A DNA stretch of 64,000 bases from CAYFYS01 sp965202905 (GCA_965202905.1 OZ241868.1:682001-746000), one strand, 5' to 3'. Shown: positions 43,952-53,722, counted from the stretch's first letter. A program made the numbers and translations. Notes: generated by a model from the letters alone, not told the origin.

Positions 43952-45007
43952 ATGATGACCGCGCGGCTTCAGGCGAAATGGATTTCGACTTTCGAACGGG
44001 TCTTCGCGCTATGTGCGCTCAAGCCCGGCGATCCCGTCGCGATCCTGTCGGAAACCCAGTCGCGGCCCGTGCTGGTCGAGCTGGCCGAGCTCGCGTTGGC
44101 GCGGCTTGAGGCAAAGCCGTTCCATGTCGTCCTGCCCAGCCCGGCACAGCGCGCCCCGGTGCCGGTCCGCTCGACCGGCGCCTCGGACGCGATCCAGGAG
44201 CTCGAGCCGGCCATTGCCGCGCTCGGCGCTTCGACCCTGGTGGTCGACTGTACGGTCGAAGGCATTCTGCATGCGCCCGAGCTCGGCCGCATTCTCAGGG
44301 CTGGCGCCCGGGTCCTGATGGTCAGCAACGAGCATCCCGACGCGCTGGAGCGCCTGGTGCCCGACCCTGCGCAGACCCCACGCATCAAAGCCGGCATCCG
44401 GATGATGCGCGAGGCCGGGACGATGACCGTCCGCAGCGCCGCCGGGACCGAGCTTTCGGTCGATGTGGCCGATGCGGTCGCCGCCGGTGTGTGGGGCTAT
44501 TGCGAGCACCCGGGCCAAGTCGCCCACTGGCCGGGCGGGCTGGTGCTGTGCTTCCCGCGCGCCGGCGCCGTCCAGGGCCGGCTGGTGCTCGATGCCGGCG
44601 ATGTCAACCTGACCTTCAAGCGCTATATTGGGCGCCCGCTGACTCTGGTCCTCGAGGACGACCATGTCGTCTCGATCGGGGGGGAGGGGCTGGATGCCGA
44701 CCTCTTTCGCGAATACATCGCAGCCTGGGGCGACCGCGAGGCCTATGCGGTCTCTCATGTCGGCTGGGGGATGAACCCGGCCGCCCGCTGGGAGGCGATG
44801 ACCATGTACGACCGCAACGACTTCAACGGCTCCGAGCTGCGCGCGTTTGCCGGCAACTTCCTGTTCTCGACCGGCGCCAACGAGGCGGCCAGGCGCTACA
44901 CGCTGGGCCATTTCGACATCCCGCTGCGCAACTGCACGATCGCGCTCGATGGGACGGTGGTGGTCGAAAATGGACGGCTCGCCGATGTGTTCGGACCGGC
45001 GGGCTAA
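43952..45007 (+). CDS. NicX-like 2,5-dihydroxypyridine 5,6-dioxygenase family (M29-fold) protein
   Basis: A 351-residue protein of the aminopeptidase M29 fold, most like the nicotinate-pathway dioxygenase NicX. Shared elements recalled from that family are an HWPGGLVLCFP segment, VLDAGDVNLTFKRY, a VSHVGWGMNP histidine, a DRND motif, FAGNFLFSTGANE, and a GHFDIPLRNC segment giving the H-x-D pair. In NicX the two histidines and this aspartate bind iron. It would open a dihydroxylated pyridine-like ring. A leaderless M29 peptidase is the alternative. The start could also be the adjacent ATG at 43955. First enzyme of the plus-strand block. Confidence 0.78.
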   Translation: MMTARLQAKWISTFERVFALCALKPGDPVAILSETQSRPVLVELAELALARLEAKPFHVVLPSPAQRAPVPVRSTGASDAIQELEPAIAALGASTLVVDCTVEGILHAPELGRILRAGARVLMVSNEHPDALERLVPDPAQTPRIKAGIRMMREAGTMTVRSAAGTELSVDVADAVAAGVWGYCEHPGQVAHWPGGLVLCFPRAGAVQGRLVLDAGDVNLTFKRYIGRPLTLVLEDDHVVSIGGEGLDADLFREYIAAWGDREAYAVSHVGWGMNPAARWEAMTMYDRNDFNGSELRAFAGNFLFSTGANEAARRYTLGHFDIPLRNCTIALDGTVVVENGRLADVFGPAG

Positions 45008-45009
45008 CG

Positions 45010-46233
45010 ATGCAGAACCGCCATCCCTGGCAGGCGATGGCCGGCGACCGGCAGGCCATCGGCGAGACCATCACCCGGCTCGGCCGCGATCGGTTCTTTC
45101 CCAGGAGCGCCGCGCTCGACGAGGCGGCCGCTTTCCCGTTCGAGAATTATGCCGACATGCGCGAGGCGGGCGTCCTCGCGCTCACCGTGCCCGAGGTCAA
45201 TGGCGGTCTGGGCGCGGGCTTCGCCGATTACGGCTGGCACGCCGCCGAGATGGGCCGCTGGTGCGGCGCGACCGCGCTGACGTTCAACATGCACGCCTGC
45301 ACGCCGCTCTGGATGGGGGCGATCGCTGACGATCTCGACATGGACGCCGCCGCGCGCGCCGGTCACAAGGCCAATCGCGAGCGCCATTTCGCGCGCATCG
45401 TCGACGCGGGCGCGGTTTTTGCCCAGCCGTTTTCCGAAGGCGGGGCGGCCGCCGCCGGCAAGGCGCCGTTCGGGACGCTTGCCGCCAAGGTCGACGGCGG
45501 CTGGGTGCTGAACGGCGGGAAGATCTTCGCCTCGCTGTCCGGCGCCGCGGATTATTACGGCGTGCTGTGCACCGAGGACAAGCCGGACGCGGACATCAAG
45601 GACACGCTGTTCGTCGCGGTTCCGAAGGAGTCCGAGGGGCTGTCCTTCGTCGGTCCTTGGGATCCGGTCGGTATGCGGGCGACCGTCTCGCGCACCATGC
45701 TGATGGAGGATGTCTTCGTCGGCGACGAGATGCTGCTCCTGCCGCGCGGGGTCTATCACCAGGCCGCCCGGCGCTGGCCCCATATGTTCCTGACGCTGTG
45801 CCCGTCCTATCTGGGGATCGCCCAGGCAGCCTACGACTTCACCGTCGCCTATTTGCGCGGCGAGATCGAGGGCATCCCGGTGAAGCGGCGGATGTATCCG
45901 ACCAAGCAGATCGGTACCGCGGACATATTCGTCAAGCTCCAGCGCGCACACGCGATCTTCGGCCAGGTCATGGCCGAGGCCCGGGTCGATCCCGCGAAAG
46001 AAGACCGCCTGCGCGCCTATGCCGCGCAGTTCACCGTCATGGAGACCGCGAACGAGATCTGCCGGCTCGCCATCCGGACCTGCGGCGGACAGTCGATGCT
46101 GAAGTCCCTGCCGCTGGAGCGATACTATCGGGATTCGCGCCTGGGCTCGCTGATGCTGCCCTGGACGGCGGAACTCTGTCTCGACCGGCTGGGGCGCGAG
46201 ACCCTGTATGAGCCCGGCGAGGCGGACGACTGA
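45010..46233 (+). CDS. Acyl-CoA dehydrogenase-like flavoprotein lacking the usual catalytic glutamate
   Basis: A 407-residue ACAD-fold protein with N-terminal helical, middle beta (QPFSEGGAAAAGKAPFGTLA; WVLNGGKIFASLSG) and C-terminal helical domains. The C-terminal motif reads YYRDSRLGSLMLPWTAELC, where classical enzymes have a Y-E-G-T segment, so the usual base is missing at that position. This is seen in ACAD-fold monooxygenases and other non-dehydrogenase members. It starts 2 bp after the NicX-like stop and is followed closely by an acyl-CoA ligase, so the block processes a CoA thioester or ring-opened product. Confidence 0.85.
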   Translation: MQNRHPWQAMAGDRQAIGETITRLGRDRFFPRSAALDEAAAFPFENYADMREAGVLALTVPEVNGGLGAGFADYGWHAAEMGRWCGATALTFNMHACTPLWMGAIADDLDMDAAARAGHKANRERHFARIVDAGAVFAQPFSEGGAAAAGKAPFGTLAAKVDGGWVLNGGKIFASLSGAADYYGVLCTEDKPDADIKDTLFVAVPKESEGLSFVGPWDPVGMRATVSRTMLMEDVFVGDEMLLLPRGVYHQAARRWPHMFLTLCPSYLGIAQAAYDFTVAYLRGEIEGIPVKRRMYPTKQIGTADIFVKLQRAHAIFGQVMAEARVDPAKEDRLRAYAAQFTVMETANEICRLAIRTCGGQSMLKSLPLERYYRDSRLGSLMLPWTAELCLDRLGRETLYEPGEADD

Positions 46234-46241
46234 GCGCACCG

Positions 46242-47732
46242 GTGGATCTTTCCAACTGGATCGACCGGTGGGCCGACTTCTCCCCCCACAAGATCGCGAT
46301 CACCTTCGAGGATCGTCGCATCACCTATGCCGGTCTACGCGAGCGCGTCCACCGCTTGTCCGCGGTGCTGCGCGGGGGGCTCGGCGTTCCACGCGGGGGG
46401 CGGATCGCCTTTCTCGGCTACAACAACCCGGACTTCCTGGCGCTCCTGTTTGCCTGCGCGCGGACCGGGGCGATCATGGTCCCGCTGAATTGGCGCCTAG
46501 CGGCGCCCGAGCTCGCCTTCATCCTGGAAGACGCCGGCTGCGGGACGCTGTTCTTCGAACCGGAGTTCTCGGAGACGGCTGAAGCCGCGGCGGGAGACCT
46601 GCCGGAATGCCGCATAATCGGCGAGGCCGAATTCCCGGACATTCTCGATCGGGCGCGCGGCGACGACCGCGATCGGGCCGTCGGCCTCGATGCCCCGCTT
46701 CTGATCGTCTACACCTCGGGCACCACGGGAAGGCCCAAGGGGGCGGTGCTCACCCAGTCCGCGCTCGCCTTCAACGCCGCGAACGCGATGGCGGCCTTCG
46801 ACCTCTCCTCCCGCGACCGGGTGCTGACCAACTTGCCGATGTTCCATGTCGGCGGGCTCAATATCCACACCACGCCGGCGTTGTGCGCAGGGGCCAGCAT
46901 GATCATCCAGCGCCGGTTCGAGCCCGATGCGGCGATCGCCGCGCTGGAGTCCGAACATCCCAGTCTGATGATCCTGGTGCCGGCGCTGATGAGCGCGCTC
47001 ATGGAGCACAGGGCCTGGCCGGACCTTGAGCTTACGCGGCTACGCTGCATCAACACCGGATCGACGGTGGTGCCGATGCCGCTGCTGGAGGCCTATCTCG
47101 ACCGCGGCGTGCCGGTTACGCAGGTCTACGGCTCGACCGAGACCGCTCCGATCGCGATCCATCAGCGGATCGCCGATGCCTGGACGACCGCCGGTTCGAC
47201 CGGCAAGGCTGCGCTCAATTGCGAGGCCGCGATCGTTGATCCGGCCGGCCGGAAGCTGCCGCCCGGCGAGCGTGGCGAGATCGTGGTCCGCGGGCCCAAC
47301 GTCATGACCGGCTACTGGCGCGACCGGGCCGCGACCGAGGAGGCGTTGCGCGGGGGCTGGTTCCATACCGGCGACATGGGGCTGACCGATGAAGGCGGCA
47401 ACTACCATATGGTCGACCGGCTCAAGGACGTGATCATCTCGGGCAGCGAGAATATCTATCCGGCTGAGATCGAACGCATCCTGGAACGGGCGCCGGGAAT
47501 CGGCGAGGCCGCGGTCGTCGGTCGCTCCGATGACCGGTGGGGCGAGGTGCCGGTGGCCTTCGTGGTCGCCCGCGAGCCGGGCGCGCTTGATGGCGACGGC
47601 GTGCTCGGCCTGTTCGAGGGCGCGCTCGCCCGCTACAAGCATCCGCATGAGGTGGTCTTCCTCGATGCGCTGCCGCGCAACGCAATGGGCAAGGTCCTCA
47701 AGTTCGAACTCCGCGAGGCGCTCGGGCCGTGA
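46242..47732 (+). CDS. AMP-dependent acyl-CoA synthetase
   Basis: A 496-residue ANL-family ligase. The phosphate loop YTSGTTGRPKGA, VYGSTETAPI, the WFHTGDMG hinge region and a C-terminal NAMGKVLK lysine are all present, so the enzyme should be active. It forms an acyl-AMP, then an acyl-CoA, from a small carboxylic acid. It starts with GTG 8 bp after the flavoprotein stop, so it is co-transcribed. It probably activates the acid made by ring cleavage or amide hydrolysis in this block. Confidence 0.93.
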   Translation: MDLSNWIDRWADFSPHKIAITFEDRRITYAGLRERVHRLSAVLRGGLGVPRGGRIAFLGYNNPDFLALLFACARTGAIMVPLNWRLAAPELAFILEDAGCGTLFFEPEFSETAEAAAGDLPECRIIGEAEFPDILDRARGDDRDRAVGLDAPLLIVYTSGTTGRPKGAVLTQSALAFNAANAMAAFDLSSRDRVLTNLPMFHVGGLNIHTTPALCAGASMIIQRRFEPDAAIAALESEHPSLMILVPALMSALMEHRAWPDLELTRLRCINTGSTVVPMPLLEAYLDRGVPVTQVYGSTETAPIAIHQRIADAWTTAGSTGKAALNCEAAIVDPAGRKLPPGERGEIVVRGPNVMTGYWRDRAATEEALRGGWFHTGDMGLTDEGGNYHMVDRLKDVIISGSENIYPAEIERILERAPGIGEAAVVGRSDDRWGEVPVAFVVAREPGALDGDGVLGLFEGALARYKHPHEVVFLDALPRNAMGKVLKFELREALGP

Positions 47733-47762
47733 GCCGGCTTTTCGGGCCGTGGGTCGCCGACC

Positions 47763-47828
47763 GCGCTTCCGCTCACGGTCTTCATCGACATGGCCGGGTT
47801 CGGGATCATCATCCCGTACATGCCGTTT
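47763..47828 (+). pseudogene. Remnant of an MFS transporter N-terminus
   Basis: Within the 225-bp gap between the ligase and the molybdenum-hydroxylase genes, one frame reads ALPLTVFIDMAGFGIIIPYM. This matches the first helix and GFGI-IP motif of TetA-like MFS proteins. It has no ribosome-binding site and is followed by non-hydrophobic sequence and a stop. It looks like the stump of a deleted transporter. Confidence 0.45.
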
Positions 47829-47957
47829 CGGTGGCGATCGCCGTCGTGTGCGACCGGCAATCGCGGAAACCTGCATCGCAGGGCTCGATTTTGCCGGTCT
47901 CATCGGCGATGATCGGCGATCGAAGAAATTGGGACCTGCGGTCCAAGGAGGCGATCG

Positions 47958-48827
47958 ATGGGAGAGCTGAACTACGCCGCACCGGAGACGCTGCAAGACG
48001 CGGTGGCGATGCTTGCGGGTGCCGGCGGCGGCGGACAGGTCCTTGCCGGCGGCACCGATGTGCTGGTGCTGCTGCACGGGGAGGCCATCGCGCCGGACCT
48101 CATCGTCGACATCAAGAACGTTCCCGAAATGCAGGGGATTACCGAGAGCGACAGCGCCTACACCGTGGGCGCGGCGACCGCCGGTATGACCATCGTCGAC
48201 CACGAAGGCTTCAGCGCCGCTTGGCCGGGCGTGATCGAGGGCGTCGCCTTGATCGGCTCGATTCAGGTCAAGGGACGGGCCAGCATGGGCGGCAATCTGT
48301 GTAACGCCTCGCCCGCGGCCGACAGCGTCCCGCCTCTGATCGCCGCGGGCGCGCTCGCCAACATCATTGGCCCCAACGGGTTGCGCTCGGTCCCGGTCGA
48401 GGACATCGTGATCGGGCCGGGCAAGACCTCCCTCGCGCTGGGCGAGATCGTCGTCTCGTTCACCTTCCCCAAGCGCCCACCGTATTCGGGCGACTGCTAT
48501 CTGCGCCTGACGCCGCGCACGGAAATGGACATTGCGATCGTCGGGGCGGCGGTCAACCTGACCCTCGACGACGACGGCATGTGCATCGACGCCCGGGTTT
48601 CGCTGGGCGCGGTCGCGCCCACCCCGCTTCTGGTCGAAGACGCCGGCGCGGCGCTCATCGGCAGCAAGGCCGACGACCGGGCGCTCGCCGCCATGTCGGC
48701 CGCCGCGAGCGCGGCCTGCAATCCGATCAACGACAAGCGCGGCACGATTGCCTACCGCATCAAGACAACAGGCGTGATGGCGCGCCGCGCGGCCGCGACC
48801 GCGCTCGATCGTGCGAGGAGGAACTGA
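47958..48827 (+). CDS. Molybdenum hydroxylase FAD-binding medium subunit (CoxM/xanthine dehydrogenase type)
   Basis: A 289-residue FAD subunit. The AGGTDVLVLLHG segment and the KGRASMGGNLCNASPAADS motif are the two flavin-binding stretches of the CoxM/XdhB family. It passes electrons from the 2Fe-2S subunit to an acceptor. An AAGGAGG ribosome-binding site precedes the ATG. Its stop overlaps the start of the small subunit gene (TGATG), making a tight M-S-L operon. Confidence 0.94.
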   Translation: MGELNYAAPETLQDAVAMLAGAGGGGQVLAGGTDVLVLLHGEAIAPDLIVDIKNVPEMQGITESDSAYTVGAATAGMTIVDHEGFSAAWPGVIEGVALIGSIQVKGRASMGGNLCNASPAADSVPPLIAAGALANIIGPNGLRSVPVEDIVIGPGKTSLALGEIVVSFTFPKRPPYSGDCYLRLTPRTEMDIAIVGAAVNLTLDDDGMCIDARVSLGAVAPTPLLVEDAGAALIGSKADDRALAAMSAAASAACNPINDKRGTIAYRIKTTGVMARRAAATALDRARRN

Positions 48828-49306
48828 TGGCGCGAAAGGTCCATGTGACGACAATCGTCAACGGCGACGAGTACGAGTATCTGTGCGAGCCGGGCCAGAC
48901 CCTGGTCGATGTGCTGCGCAACGAGCTCGAGTTGACCGGAACCAAGGAAGGCTGCTCGACCGGCGACTGCGGCGCGTGCAGCGTGATGCTCGACGGCGCG
49001 CTGGTCTGCTCGTGCCTGACCCTGGCGGTCGAGACCGACGGCAAGGCGGTCGAGACCATCGAAGGCATGGCCCAAGGCACGAAGCTGCACCCGCTGCAAC
49101 GCAACTTCCTGGAGCTCAACGGGTTGCAGTGCGGCATCTGCACGCCCGGCATCCTGATCGCCGCGCGCGCGCTTCTGGAGCGCAACCCCGACCCGAGCGA
49201 GACCGAAATCCGGTTCTGGCTCGCCGGCAACCTCTGCCGGTGCACCGGTTATGACAAGGTGATCCGTTCCGTCCAGGCCGCGGCCGAAGAGATGAGAGGA
49301 AACTGA
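48827..49306 (+). CDS. Molybdenum hydroxylase 2Fe-2S small subunit (CoxS type)
   Basis: A 159-residue protein with two iron-sulfur domains. The plant-ferredoxin-like cluster is in GCSTGDCGACSVMLDG plus a later CSC, and the helical cluster is in CGICTPG and LCRCTGYDK. It carries electrons from the molybdenum centre to the FAD subunit. It has a GAGGAGG ribosome-binding site inside the end of the upstream gene. Confidence 0.96.
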   Translation: MARKVHVTTIVNGDEYEYLCEPGQTLVDVLRNELELTGTKEGCSTGDCGACSVMLDGALVCSCLTLAVETDGKAVETIEGMAQGTKLHPLQRNFLELNGLQCGICTPGILIAARALLERNPDPSETEIRFWLAGNLCRCTGYDKVIRSVQAAAEEMRGN

Positions 49307-49307
49307 G

Positions 49308-51584
49308 ATGGCGACCATCCTCGAACACAGCGGGTTCAACCCCGAAAAAGAGCTCAAGGTCGTAGGCGCGAACCCGGTCAAGCATGACGGGCCGGACAAG
49401 GTGACCGGCCGGGCGAAGTTCGGCGCCGATCTGGTGCTGCCGGGCATGCTGTTCGGCAAGATCCTGAGAAGCCCGCATCCGCACGCGATGCTGAAATCGA
49501 TCGACGTCTCGAAGGCCGAGGCGATGCCGGGGGTCAAGGCGGTGGTCACCCGCGACGACTTCCCCGATCACCCGCCGGGCAGCCCCAGCGGCGATCTGAC
49601 CCGCAACATCATGGCCCGCGAGAAGGTCTTCTACGACGGCCATCCGGTCGCTGCGGTCGCTGCGACCAGCGAAGCGATTGCCAAGCGCGCGCTGCGGCTG
49701 ATCGAGGTCGAGTACGAGACCCTGCCGCATGTCATCGACCCGGTCGAGGCGATGCAGGACGGCGCGCCGATTCTACACGACTTCCTGCGCACCAAGGGAA
49801 TCGAAGGAGTCCAGGACAAGCAGACCAACATCGTCGAGCGGCTCGATCTCAACATGGGCGACACGGACAGAGGCTTCGCCGAGGCCGACGTGATCGTCGA
49901 GCGCGAATTCGACTCCAAGCCGATGCACCAGGGCTATATCGAGCCCCAGGGCTGCGTTGCCAACTGCAACGACGACGAAATCGAGCTGTGGTGCTGCACC
50001 CAGGGCACCCATGTCTTCCGCGACCGGCTGGCGGCGATTCTCAAGCTGGACTCCGCGCGAATTCGGGTCAGCCAATCCGAGATGGGCGGCGGGTTCGGCG
50101 GCAAGACCGGCTTTTATGGCGAGCCGCTGGCGATCGTAATGTCGAAGAAGGCGCGCCGGCCGGTCAAGATCGTGCTCACCCGCAACGAGGTCTTCCGTTG
50201 CACCGGCCCGGTCGCCGGCACCCATTCGCGGATCAAGATCGGCTGCACCAGGGACGGCAGAATCACCGCGGCCGAGGCCGAGCTGATCTTCCAGACCGGC
50301 GCGTTTACCGGCTCGATGTTCTTCAACGCCGGCCAAGCGATGTTCACCCGCTACGCGCTGGAGAACATCAAGACACGGTCCTTCGAGGTCGTCTCCAACC
50401 GGCCGAAGGTGAATGCCTTCCGCGCGCCCTGTGTGCCGCAGATCGTCTTCGGGGTGGAGGGCATCATTTCCGAGCTTGCCGATAAGATCGGCATGGACGG
50501 CATCGACTTCCGGCTCAAGAACGCCGCGGTCGAGGGCTACCGGACGATCTACGGCGACGTGTTCGGCCCGATCGGCTTCGTCGAGACGCTCGAGGCCGCC
50601 AAGGCCTGCGAGCACTACAACGCGCCGGTCGCCGAGGGTGAGGGCAGGGGGATCGCCAGCGGCTTCTGGTTCAACCGCGGCGGCGATACCACTGGCTCGC
50701 TCACCGTCACGCCGGACGGCTCGGTGACGATCATGCTGGGGACCTCCGATGTCGCTGGCTCGCGCGTCTCGATCAGCATGATGGCGGCCGAGGAGCTCGG
50801 CGTGCCGCTCGACAAGGTGCGGGCGATCCTGGCCGACACCAGCGCGATCGGTAACAACCGGGTGACGGCTGGCAGCCGCACGACCTTCTCGTCCGGCATG
50901 GTGATCGTCGATTCCGCCCGCAAGGCGATCAAGGAGATGATCCGGCGCGCGGCCGGGATCTGGGGCGTCTCCGAGGAGGAGGTGACCTTCGAGGACGGCT
51001 ATTGCCGCCCGGCCAGCGCCAATGTCGGCGACTTCGACCCGCTGTCGATCGCCGACATCGCCTCCCGGACCAGTGTCAGCCACGGCGCGATCTCTGGCCA
51101 TTCGGAGCTCAACGTCACCGGCGCGGGTCCCGGCTTCGGCCTGCATATCGTCGACGTGAAGGTGGATCGCGAGACCGGCCGTGTCGACGTGACGCGATAT
51201 ACCGTGGTCGAGGATGCCGGCAAGGCGATCCATCCGCTCCAGGTCGAGGGCCAATTCCAGGGCGGCGCTATCCAGGGCGTCGGCTGGGCGCTCAACGAGG
51301 AGTACGTCTACAACGAAGACGGAAGGCTCGATAACCCGAGCTTTCTCGACTACCGTATGCCGGTCGCCTCCGATGTGCCGATGGTCGATACCGTCATCGT
51401 CGAGGTGCCAAACCCGCTCCACCCCTACGGTCTGCGCGGCGTGGGCGAGGTGCCGGTGGTACCGACGCTTGCCGCGATCGGCAATGCCATCGGCGATTGC
51501 GTCGGCATCCGGCCGCAGTCGCTGCCGATGTCCCCGCCCAAGCTGCTCGATCTCATGGAGCAGGCCGAAGCGGGCAAAGCCTGA
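49308..51584 (+). CDS. Molybdenum hydroxylase large (molybdopterin-binding) subunit
   Basis: A 758-residue XDH/CoxL-family catalytic subunit. It has GKILRSPHPHA, the MGGGFGGKTG molybdopterin motif, an FRAPCVPQ loop and the late GLRGVGEVPVVP segment, whose glutamate is the catalytic base in xanthine dehydrogenase. The AYRCSFR loop of aerobic CO dehydrogenase is absent, so it is not a CO oxidiser but a hydroxylase of an aldehyde or N-heterocycle. With a NicX-like ring-cleavage gene upstream, an N-heteroaromatic substrate is plausible. Start ATG 1 bp after the small subunit stop. Confidence 0.94.
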   Translation: MATILEHSGFNPEKELKVVGANPVKHDGPDKVTGRAKFGADLVLPGMLFGKILRSPHPHAMLKSIDVSKAEAMPGVKAVVTRDDFPDHPPGSPSGDLTRNIMAREKVFYDGHPVAAVAATSEAIAKRALRLIEVEYETLPHVIDPVEAMQDGAPILHDFLRTKGIEGVQDKQTNIVERLDLNMGDTDRGFAEADVIVEREFDSKPMHQGYIEPQGCVANCNDDEIELWCCTQGTHVFRDRLAAILKLDSARIRVSQSEMGGGFGGKTGFYGEPLAIVMSKKARRPVKIVLTRNEVFRCTGPVAGTHSRIKIGCTRDGRITAAEAELIFQTGAFTGSMFFNAGQAMFTRYALENIKTRSFEVVSNRPKVNAFRAPCVPQIVFGVEGIISELADKIGMDGIDFRLKNAAVEGYRTIYGDVFGPIGFVETLEAAKACEHYNAPVAEGEGRGIASGFWFNRGGDTTGSLTVTPDGSVTIMLGTSDVAGSRVSISMMAAEELGVPLDKVRAILADTSAIGNNRVTAGSRTTFSSGMVIVDSARKAIKEMIRRAAGIWGVSEEEVTFEDGYCRPASANVGDFDPLSIADIASRTSVSHGAISGHSELNVTGAGPGFGLHIVDVKVDRETGRVDVTRYTVVEDAGKAIHPLQVEGQFQGGAIQGVGWALNEEYVYNEDGRLDNPSFLDYRMPVASDVPMVDTVIVEVPNPLHPYGLRGVGEVPVVPTLAAIGNAIGDCVGIRPQSLPMSPPKLLDLMEQAEAGKA

Positions 51585-51652
51585 GCGCGCGGAATCGAGA
51601 CCGGCCCGGCCGTCGCGCCGGGTCGGCAGAGCCTTCAGGGAGCCCGACCGGG

Positions 51653-53722
51653 TTGAGTGACTACCGCCTCGGGGTCGATGTCGGCGGGACACACACCGAC
51701 CTCGTGCTGGTCGATGCGGCGGGCGGAATCCTGATCGAGAAAGTCCAGAGCACGCCGGAGAACCCGGCAGCTGCGGTGCTCGACGGCATCGCGCGGCTGT
51801 CGGCGCGCGGCATCGACCCGCAAGACATTGATTTCTTTGGACACGGCACCACGGTGACGACCAACGCGCTTCTGGAGATGAAGGGCGCGCGGCTGGGCAT
51901 GTTGATCACCGATGGGTTCCGGGCGATCCAGGAAGTCCAGAGCCAGGCGCGCGAAACCAACCAGTTCGATCTCAAGTTCAAACGCCCGCCGCCGCTGGTC
52001 TCCCAGAGCTTGACCGCGGAGATCAGCGGCCGCGTCGATCACGCCGGGCGCGAGATCGCGCCGTTGTCCGAGGACGATGTCCGCGCTGCGGTCCGCCGGC
52101 TGGCCGAGGCGGGCGTCCAGGCCTATGCGGTCTGCTACCTGTTCTCCTACATGAACCCCGCCCACGAGCGGCGCACCGCGTCGATCATCCGCGAGATCGT
52201 CCCGGACGCCTGTGTCTCGCTGTCCTGCGAGGTGCTGCCGCGCATCCGCGAGTGGCCGCGGATGTCGACGACATTGTTGAACGCCTATCTTGAGCCGGTC
52301 CTGGTACGCTATGCTGCCGACCTCGACCGCGGTCTCGACACGGTCGGGGTGACGACGCCGCGGCGTTTCCTGATGCAGTCGAACGGTGGGGTGACGCCGC
52401 TCAATGCCTCGCGCGGCGGCGGGCGCACCGTGCATACCCTGTTGTCGGGTCCGGCCGCCGGGGTCCAAGCCTGCGGCCATGTGCTGGGTACGCTGCAGGG
52501 CTGGTCCAGGATCGTCACCATGGACATGGGCGGCACGAGCTGCGACATCGCCTTTATCGAGGACGGCGTGCCGCTGGAGGCGACCGAGGGGATGATTGCC
52601 GAGCGCAAGCTCGACATTCCGGCGCTCGACATTTCGACCATCTCGGCCGGCGGCGGGACCATCGCGCGGCTCGGCGTTGCGTATTACCTCTCGGTCGGAC
52701 CCCACAGCGCGGGCGCTGTTCCGGGGCCGGTGTGCTATGGCAAGGGAGGAACGCGCCCGACGGTGACCGATGCCGATCTCGTGTGCGGCTACCTCAATCC
52801 AGACCATCTCCTGGGTGGAGCGACCCGGCTCGACAAACCGGCCGCCGCCGCGGCAATCGAACAGTCGATCGCCCGGCCGATGGGTCTTGACCTCGGCGAA
52901 GCCGCGGCCGGGATCGTGCGGCTGATCAACGCGCGCATGGCCGATGAGATCCGCGTCCAGGCCGCGAATAAGGTGATCGAGCTCGACGCGTTCACCCTGG
53001 TGCCGTTCGGCGGCGCGGGACCGGTCCATGCCGCGACCGTCGCCGAGGAACTCGGCATAAGCCGTGTCCTGATACCGCCGAATCCCGGCGCTTTTTCCGC
53101 GTTGGGCCTGCTGTGCGCCGATGTCGTCCACGACTACATCCGATCCGAGGTACGAGACATCGCCGCCATGCCGCCCACCCACGGCGAGGCCGCGTTCAAG
53201 GGTCTGGAAAAGCAGGCGGCCGACGATCTTGCGGCCACCGGGCTGGGCGAGCGGCCGCGGCGCTTCATCCGCGGAATCGACCTGCGCTACGCCGGTCAGG
53301 GCTATGAGATCCACACGCCGCTGGACGGGCTGGAGGCGAGCCCGCTGACCGAAACGGGGATCACCCAGATCCAGGCGCGGTTCCACGTCCTGCACCGGGA
53401 ACTGCACGGCCACTCGGCGCCGGACTCCGAGATCGAGGTCGTGAGCTTCCGCGTTCGGGTCCGGGCGCCGGTCCCCAAACAGGCCGTCGTCGATCCGATT
53501 GCCGCGCGTCCGCAAGCGTCGACGCCACAGGGACTCCGCCCAGTGACATTCGACGGCACGACATGGCGCAAGACGCCGGTCTATTGGCGGGATGCGCTCG
53601 GCGCCGCTCCACTGGCGGGGCCGGCGGTGATCGAGCAGCTCGATTCGACAACCGTCGTGCCCGACGGCTGGACTGCCCGGCTCGACCGCTACGGCAACAT
53701 CGTCGCGGAGCGTGCGCCATGA
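51653..53722 (+). CDS. hyuA: Hydantoinase/oxoprolinase subunit A (HyuA)
   Basis: A 689-residue ATP-using HyuA: GVDVGGTHTDLVLVD phosphate loop, HGTTVTTNALLE, QSNGGVTP, LSGPAAGV, and DMGGTSCDIAF. With HyuB it hydrolyses a cyclic amide such as N-methylhydantoin or 5-oxoproline, or carboxylates ketones in related complexes. I choose the TTG at 51653, preceded by AGGGAG. Upstream readings lack conservation. Its stop overlaps hyuB (ATGA). Confidence 0.93.
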   Translation: MSDYRLGVDVGGTHTDLVLVDAAGGILIEKVQSTPENPAAAVLDGIARLSARGIDPQDIDFFGHGTTVTTNALLEMKGARLGMLITDGFRAIQEVQSQARETNQFDLKFKRPPPLVSQSLTAEISGRVDHAGREIAPLSEDDVRAAVRRLAEAGVQAYAVCYLFSYMNPAHERRTASIIREIVPDACVSLSCEVLPRIREWPRMSTTLLNAYLEPVLVRYAADLDRGLDTVGVTTPRRFLMQSNGGVTPLNASRGGGRTVHTLLSGPAAGVQACGHVLGTLQGWSRIVTMDMGGTSCDIAFIEDGVPLEATEGMIAERKLDIPALDISTISAGGGTIARLGVAYYLSVGPHSAGAVPGPVCYGKGGTRPTVTDADLVCGYLNPDHLLGGATRLDKPAAAAAIEQSIARPMGLDLGEAAAGIVRLINARMADEIRVQAANKVIELDAFTLVPFGGAGPVHAATVAEELGISRVLIPPNPGAFSALGLLCADVVHDYIRSEVRDIAAMPPTHGEAAFKGLEKQAADDLAATGLGERPRRFIRGIDLRYAGQGYEIHTPLDGLEASPLTETGITQIQARFHVLHRELHGHSAPDSEIEVVSFRVRVRAPVPKQAVVDPIAARPQASTPQGLRPVTFDGTTWRKTPVYWRDALGAAPLAGPAVIEQLDSTTVVPDGWTARLDRYGNIVAERAP

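Noticed and set aside
49308..51584. Aerobic carbon monoxide dehydrogenase large subunit
   Set aside because: The characteristic AYRCSFR active-site loop is absent; the loop reads FRAPCVPQ as in other xanthine-dehydrogenase-family hydroxylases.
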